This document shows, piece after piece, positions 60,978 through 64,000 of a stretch of 64,000 nucleotides of DNA. Location: NCBI RefSeq assembly GCF_000527095.1, contig NZ_AZUN01000001.1:3981501-4045500 (forward strand). Direction: 5' to 3'. Within the stretch, counting starts at the first letter, position 1, and the number at the start of each line of letters is the position of its first letter. The stretch comes from Methylomicrobium lacus LW14 (lineage in GTDB: Bacteria; Pseudomonadota; Gammaproteobacteria; Methylococcales; Methylomonadaceae). A model generated the notes under the pieces. It was given only the letters and a program-made list of their open reading frames with translations. It ran no database searches and was not told where the DNA came from. A program made the position numbers and the translations under genes.

Positions 60978-61643
60978 ATGCCTGCACTCCCATCTCGACT
61001 TGTCGCAGAATTCGAAAGCAAAGTAGCTCAAAACGAACTCGTGAGCAGCCACGACATCCACCTGTCGCGCCTCTCTGGCATGGCTCCTGCCGATATAGAC
61101 GTGTTATGTGATTTTACTCGTGAAGAAGGATTGTTACTCATAATCCGCTGTCCGAAGCGTCCTGCGCGTTATTTCCAGGGCAGATATGCGCCGAAGCCGA
61201 TGTCGGTTAAGGATAAGTCCGATCCTTCTACCGGACTGGTGACATTAGCCAACGGCACAATTTTGGTTTCTGATTATGATTTGATGTGCTTCTACCGCTT
61301 TTACGGTTTAGACGGATACCACAAGGTGATATTCTCCGGCGCAAATCCCGCACATCCAGACATACTCCCAGCTGAGGCAACGGCACTTTTGGCCAAAGTA
61401 AATCCTCGTTTAAAGTCACCCTTTCAGCATGGAGCTCAAGATGACTACGAATCCAAGAAACATCCCAACGTTCGTATGACGCAGGAGGGCACTAGTAGCC
61501 CTCCGGATCGATTTATTGCTTTCAATCTCGGCTTTGCTAGGGTCTTTGGCAACCCTGCTATGTTGCAAAAATACTATGTTAAGTATGGACTCGATTGGCC
61601 ATACGATGAAGCTGGTCGGCACCGCTCAACCCGTAATTCATAA
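60978..61643 (+). CDS. ExoY/CyaA-like (Anthrax_toxA) nucleotidyl cyclase domain protein, tentative
   Basis: 221 residues from the ATG at 60978 (frame open to 60942). Residues 65-88 (YFQGRYAPKPMSVKDKSDPS) align by eye with the catalytic lysine region of ExoY and oedema factor, with K73 and K80 seven apart as in ExoY. SDYDLMCF (98-105) matches the metal-binding DYDL motif (D99, D101). FQHG at 149-152 recalls the HGxExxN block, but the catalytic Asn position is Tyr157. No signal peptide. Activity is therefore uncertain. Such domains are toxins in T3SS and T6SS settings. Confidence 0.5.
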   Translation: MPALPSRLVAEFESKVAQNELVSSHDIHLSRLSGMAPADIDVLCDFTREEGLLLIIRCPKRPARYFQGRYAPKPMSVKDKSDPSTGLVTLANGTILVSDYDLMCFYRFYGLDGYHKVIFSGANPAHPDILPAEATALLAKVNPRLKSPFQHGAQDDYESKKHPNVRMTQEGTSSPPDRFIAFNLGFARVFGNPAMLQKYYVKYGLDWPYDEAGRHRSTRNS

Positions 61644-61707
61644 GATATGTTTACGATGTAGGCCGACATCCGTTCAGTCACTTTGCCGAAGTGCGGCAGC
61701 AGTGCAT

Positions 61708-63534
61708 CTATTGCCCCCGCATAAAAAACTTATCCAACTCCTGGGTTGAGAGTTCAATCCAGGTCGGGCGGCCGTGGTTGCATTGGCCGCTGCGATCGGT
61801 TTGTTCCATATCCCGAAGTAAAGCGTTCATCTCGCTGACAGTCAGGCGCCGGTGCGCTCTGACCGAGCCGTGACAGGCCATCGTGGCCAGGACGGCATTC
61901 GCTTGCTGCTGCACCCGTTGGCTCACGCCATGCACCGAAAGATCGGCCAACACATCGCGCAGTAAGGTTTCGGCATCGGCCCCGGCCAACAGGGCCGGCA
62001 CCGAACGCAAGATCAGCGTTTCCGGGCCGGATCGATTCACTTCGAGGCCCAGGGCGGCAAAATAATCATGCGACTGTTCGGCAAGATCGGCCTCGCGGGC
62101 GCTGACCTGGATCTTGATCGGCAACAGCAGCGGCTGCTGCGCGACCGCGCCTTGTTCGTATTGCCGTTTCAGGCGTTCGTAGCTGACCCGCTCGTGCGCG
62201 GCGTGCGCATCGACCAGGATCACCCCGGTCGGCGTCTCGGACAGGATATAGATGTTGTGCAGATGCGCGACCGCATAGCCCAATGGATGATCATCCGTTT
62301 TTTCCGTGGCCTGCATCGGTGTGGGAGATAGCATCGGCGGCGGCGAAACCGGCGTGCTGTGCAGCGCCCCATAAGCCCGGATTTCTTCCTGCACCGACAG
62401 CGGCAGAGTCGCCTGCTGCGGCGGGCGCGGCTGAAATGCCGGCGGCCGGCGTTCTTCGGTAATTTGCGGCTTGGCGAACGGCTCGGCCGGTGATTCCACC
62501 ATCGGCAGCGTGACGGTATTTTGCTGCTGCCCCGGACGCACTTCGGCCAGCGAGCGGTGCAGCGCGCTGAACAGAAAGTCATGCACCAGGCGGCCCTCCC
62601 GGAAGCGCACCTCGAGCTTGGCCGGATGCGCGTTCACATCGACCAGCGCCGGGTCGAGCGTCAGATACAACACGAACACCGGCTGGCGGCCGTGATAGAG
62701 CACGTCCTGATAGGCCTGCTTGACCGCGTGCGCGACCAGCTTGTCCTTGATCAGGCGGCCGTTCACATAGAAAAACTGCATGTCCGGCTGGCTGCGCGAA
62801 AAGGTCGGCAGACCGACCCAGCCGGTCAGCTCCAGCCCGGAGGAGGCAAAATCGATCTTCACGCACTGGTCGATGAAGGCCGAACCGCAGATGCTCGCGA
62901 TCCGCTTTTCCTGTTCGGCGGGCGCCAGGGCCGGCTTCAGGTTCAGGATTTCTTTTTGGTTATGCGTCAGCCTAAAGCCGATGTCGAAACGGCTCAATGC
63001 CATCCGTTTGATCAGCGTTTCGATATGGTCGAATTCGGTCTTTTCGGATTTTAAAAACTTGCGGCGCGCCGGCGTGTTGTAAAACAGGTCGCGCACATCG
63101 ACGGTCGTGCCCTTGGGGTGCGGGTCGGGTTGCGGATCGAAGTTGCTTTCGGTGCCGTCGGCACGGACCTGCCAGGCGCAATCGGCGCCATCGGTCCTTG
63201 AAATCAGCGTCAGGCGGGCGACCGAGCTGATGCTCGGCAGCGCTTCGCCGCGAAAGCCCATGCTGGCGACGTGTTCGAGGTCGTCGAGCGTCGCGATTTT
63301 ACTGGTTGCATGGCGGGACAGTGCGAGCGGCAAATCGTCCTTGTCGATGCCGCTGCCGTCGTCGCGGATCTTGATCAGCCGGGCGCCGCCTTGTTCGATG
63401 TCGATGTGGATCTGCCGGGAGCCCGCATCGAAGCTGTTTTCAACCAGTTCCTTGACCACCGACGACGGTCTTTCGACCACTTCGCCCGCCGCGATCTGGT
63501 TAACGAGCTGGGTTGGGAGTAAATGAATGCGCAT
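61708..63534 (-). CDS. mutL: DNA mismatch repair protein MutL
   Basis: 608 residues. The GHKL ATPase is complete: VKELVENSFDAGSRQIHIDI (motif I), IRDDGSGI (motif II), SRHATSKI, MGFRGEALPSISSVARLTL (motif III). A proline-rich linker (about 345-420) leads to the C-terminal dimerisation domain (GVILVDAHAAHERVSYERLK). The endonuclease DQHA motif is replaced by DAHAAHER, as in MutL of bacteria using MutH-type or non-nicking systems; this is by eye. Confidence 0.95.
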   Translation of the reverse strand: MRIHLLPTQLVNQIAAGEVVERPSSVVKELVENSFDAGSRQIHIDIEQGGARLIKIRDDGSGIDKDDLPLALSRHATSKIATLDDLEHVASMGFRGEALPSISSVARLTLISRTDGADCAWQVRADGTESNFDPQPDPHPKGTTVDVRDLFYNTPARRKFLKSEKTEFDHIETLIKRMALSRFDIGFRLTHNQKEILNLKPALAPAEQEKRIASICGSAFIDQCVKIDFASSGLELTGWVGLPTFSRSQPDMQFFYVNGRLIKDKLVAHAVKQAYQDVLYHGRQPVFVLYLTLDPALVDVNAHPAKLEVRFREGRLVHDFLFSALHRSLAEVRPGQQQNTVTLPMVESPAEPFAKPQITEERRPPAFQPRPPQQATLPLSVQEEIRAYGALHSTPVSPPPMLSPTPMQATEKTDDHPLGYAVAHLHNIYILSETPTGVILVDAHAAHERVSYERLKRQYEQGAVAQQPLLLPIKIQVSAREADLAEQSHDYFAALGLEVNRSGPETLILRSVPALLAGADAETLLRDVLADLSVHGVSQRVQQQANAVLATMACHGSVRAHRRLTVSEMNALLRDMEQTDRSGQCNHGRPTWIELSTQELDKFFMRGQ

Positions 63535-63639
63535 TCGCGTGAGTTCAAAAAAAGGCTTATTTTACCGTTGATCGGCCGGAAAGCGTACAACAGTCGCCCG
63601 AATCAAAATCATACTGGTATAATTGAACGATTTTCGGGT

Positions 63640-63701
63640 AGGGTGCGCATCGCGCACCTTCGACTCTATCTAACCCAGAAAAGATGCGCGATGCGCACCC
63701 T
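63640..63701. repeat. Inverted repeat element upstream of rlmB
   Basis: AGGGTGCGCATCGCGCA (63640-63656) and TGCGCGATGCGCACCCT (63685-63701) are perfect 17-base inverted arms around a 28-base spacer. The arm itself is nearly palindromic. It sits in the rlmB leader, 9 bases before the start. Confidence 0.85.
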
Positions 63702-63709
63702 TACGACTG

Positions 63710-64000
63710 ATGAAATTAAGCAAAATCTTCGGCTTGCATGCCGTGCAATCGGCGTTGCACTATTCGCCGGACAAAATTACCCAGGCCTGGATCGACGGCC
63801 AACGGCAGGATCAGCGCCTGGCGCGGGCCATCGCCGACCTGGAAGCGCTCGGCATCCGGCCCGAGAAGACCGAGCGCAAGAAGCTGGATCGCTTTGCGGA
63901 AGGCGGTCAACACCAAGGCATCGTGGTCGAAGTCGAAATGCCCGGCGAGTTGCCGGAGCACGATCTGAAAACGGCGGTCGAGAATCTGACCGCGCCGGCC
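63710..64000 (+). CDS. rlmB: 23S rRNA (guanosine-2'-O)-methyltransferase RlmB, N-terminal part
   Basis: 97 codons visible, open at the window's end. ATG at 63710 gives MKLSKIFGLHAVQSALHYSP, then GIRPEKTERKKLDRFAEGGQ and HQGIVVEVEMP. This is the L30e-like substrate-binding domain of SpoU/TrmH enzymes, and KIFGLHAVQSAL is the RlmB start. The catalytic SPOUT domain lies outside the window. The known role is 2'-O-methylation of G2251. Confidence 0.9.
   Translation, partial: MKLSKIFGLHAVQSALHYSPDKITQAWIDGQRQDQRLARAIADLEALGIRPEKTERKKLDRFAEGGQHQGIVVEVEMPGELPEHDLKTAVENLTAPA

Noticed and set aside
1..64000. tRNA or rRNA genes
   Set aside because: No cloverleaf with a TTCRANNC T-arm and CCA-adjacent acceptor, and no rRNA segment, was found by eye; a tRNA scan would be decisive.

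Overview
This is a GC-rich (by eye roughly 55-60%) chromosomal segment of a gammaproteobacterium. The evidence is gene content and order: prmB-aroC, exbB-exbD-lpxK-ycaR-kdsB, mtgA, rhlE, ubiK-comM, speA/speE, uvrC-pgsA, mutL, rlmB. The mix of REP-like palindromes, a REP-type transposase remnant and c-di-GMP and T6SS genes would fit a Methylococcales (methanotroph) relative, but no diagnostic methanotrophy gene is present, so that placement is an inference.

Layout. 1-2.5 kb is a mobile-element scar: a decayed REP-associated (RAYT) transposase between two inverted REP palindromes, a possible 3' tail of a group II intron, a TerD-nuclease fusion and a small HTH protein. 2.5-4.3 kb has a two-domain globin and an HDOD protein (minus strand). 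4.4-16.4 kb is core metabolism on the plus strand: prmB, aroC, an MFS transporter, exbB-exbD-lpxK-ycaR-kdsB (lipid A/Kdo), alaC-hom-thrC (amino acids) and kup. 16.5-24.7 kb is mixed housekeeping: rmuC, a host-attachment/baeRF-like protein, mtgA, msrAB, moaA behind a strong 5' hairpin, rhlE and a TPR protein.

24.7-28.8 kb is the main accessory island, a degenerate chromosomal integron. It has a minus-strand intI pseudogene (internally deleted and cut by a MITE), an attI-like region, and four plus-strand gene cassettes each ending in an attC-like site. The core sites at the two ends of each cassette match each other. A fifth cassette begins and is followed by an IS1111-type IS110 element, which sits precisely inside a palindrome; removing it restores the palindrome. 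29.2-30.5 kb carries a secreted beta-helix protein with a fresh 150-bp internal duplication.

30.8-45 kb returns to the core genome: HD-GYP protein, speA with a coupled beta-hydroxyacid dehydrogenase, divergent speE, ubiK, comM, a SulP-carbonic anhydrase fusion, an AIM24-like protein, a TetR regulator, pgsA and uvrC. 45.2-48.1 kb has two tandem secreted collagen-like (GXY) paralogues, each followed by a terminator.

48.7-59.4 kb is a type VI secretion operon, tssA-tssB-tssC-hcp-tagJ-tssE-tssF-tssG-clpV. It supplies sheath, tube, part of the baseplate and the disassembly ATPase, but not tssJ/K/L/M or vgrG. hcp is bracketed by hairpins that would set its dose. Directly downstream is an AT-rich pair, a leaderless M23 peptidase followed 3 bp later by a signal-peptide protein, which looks like a periplasm-acting T6SS effector and its immunity protein. 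Next comes a protein with ExoY/CyaA-like nucleotidyl cyclase motifs. mutL and the start of rlmB close the window. No rRNA, tRNA or CRISPR array was seen.
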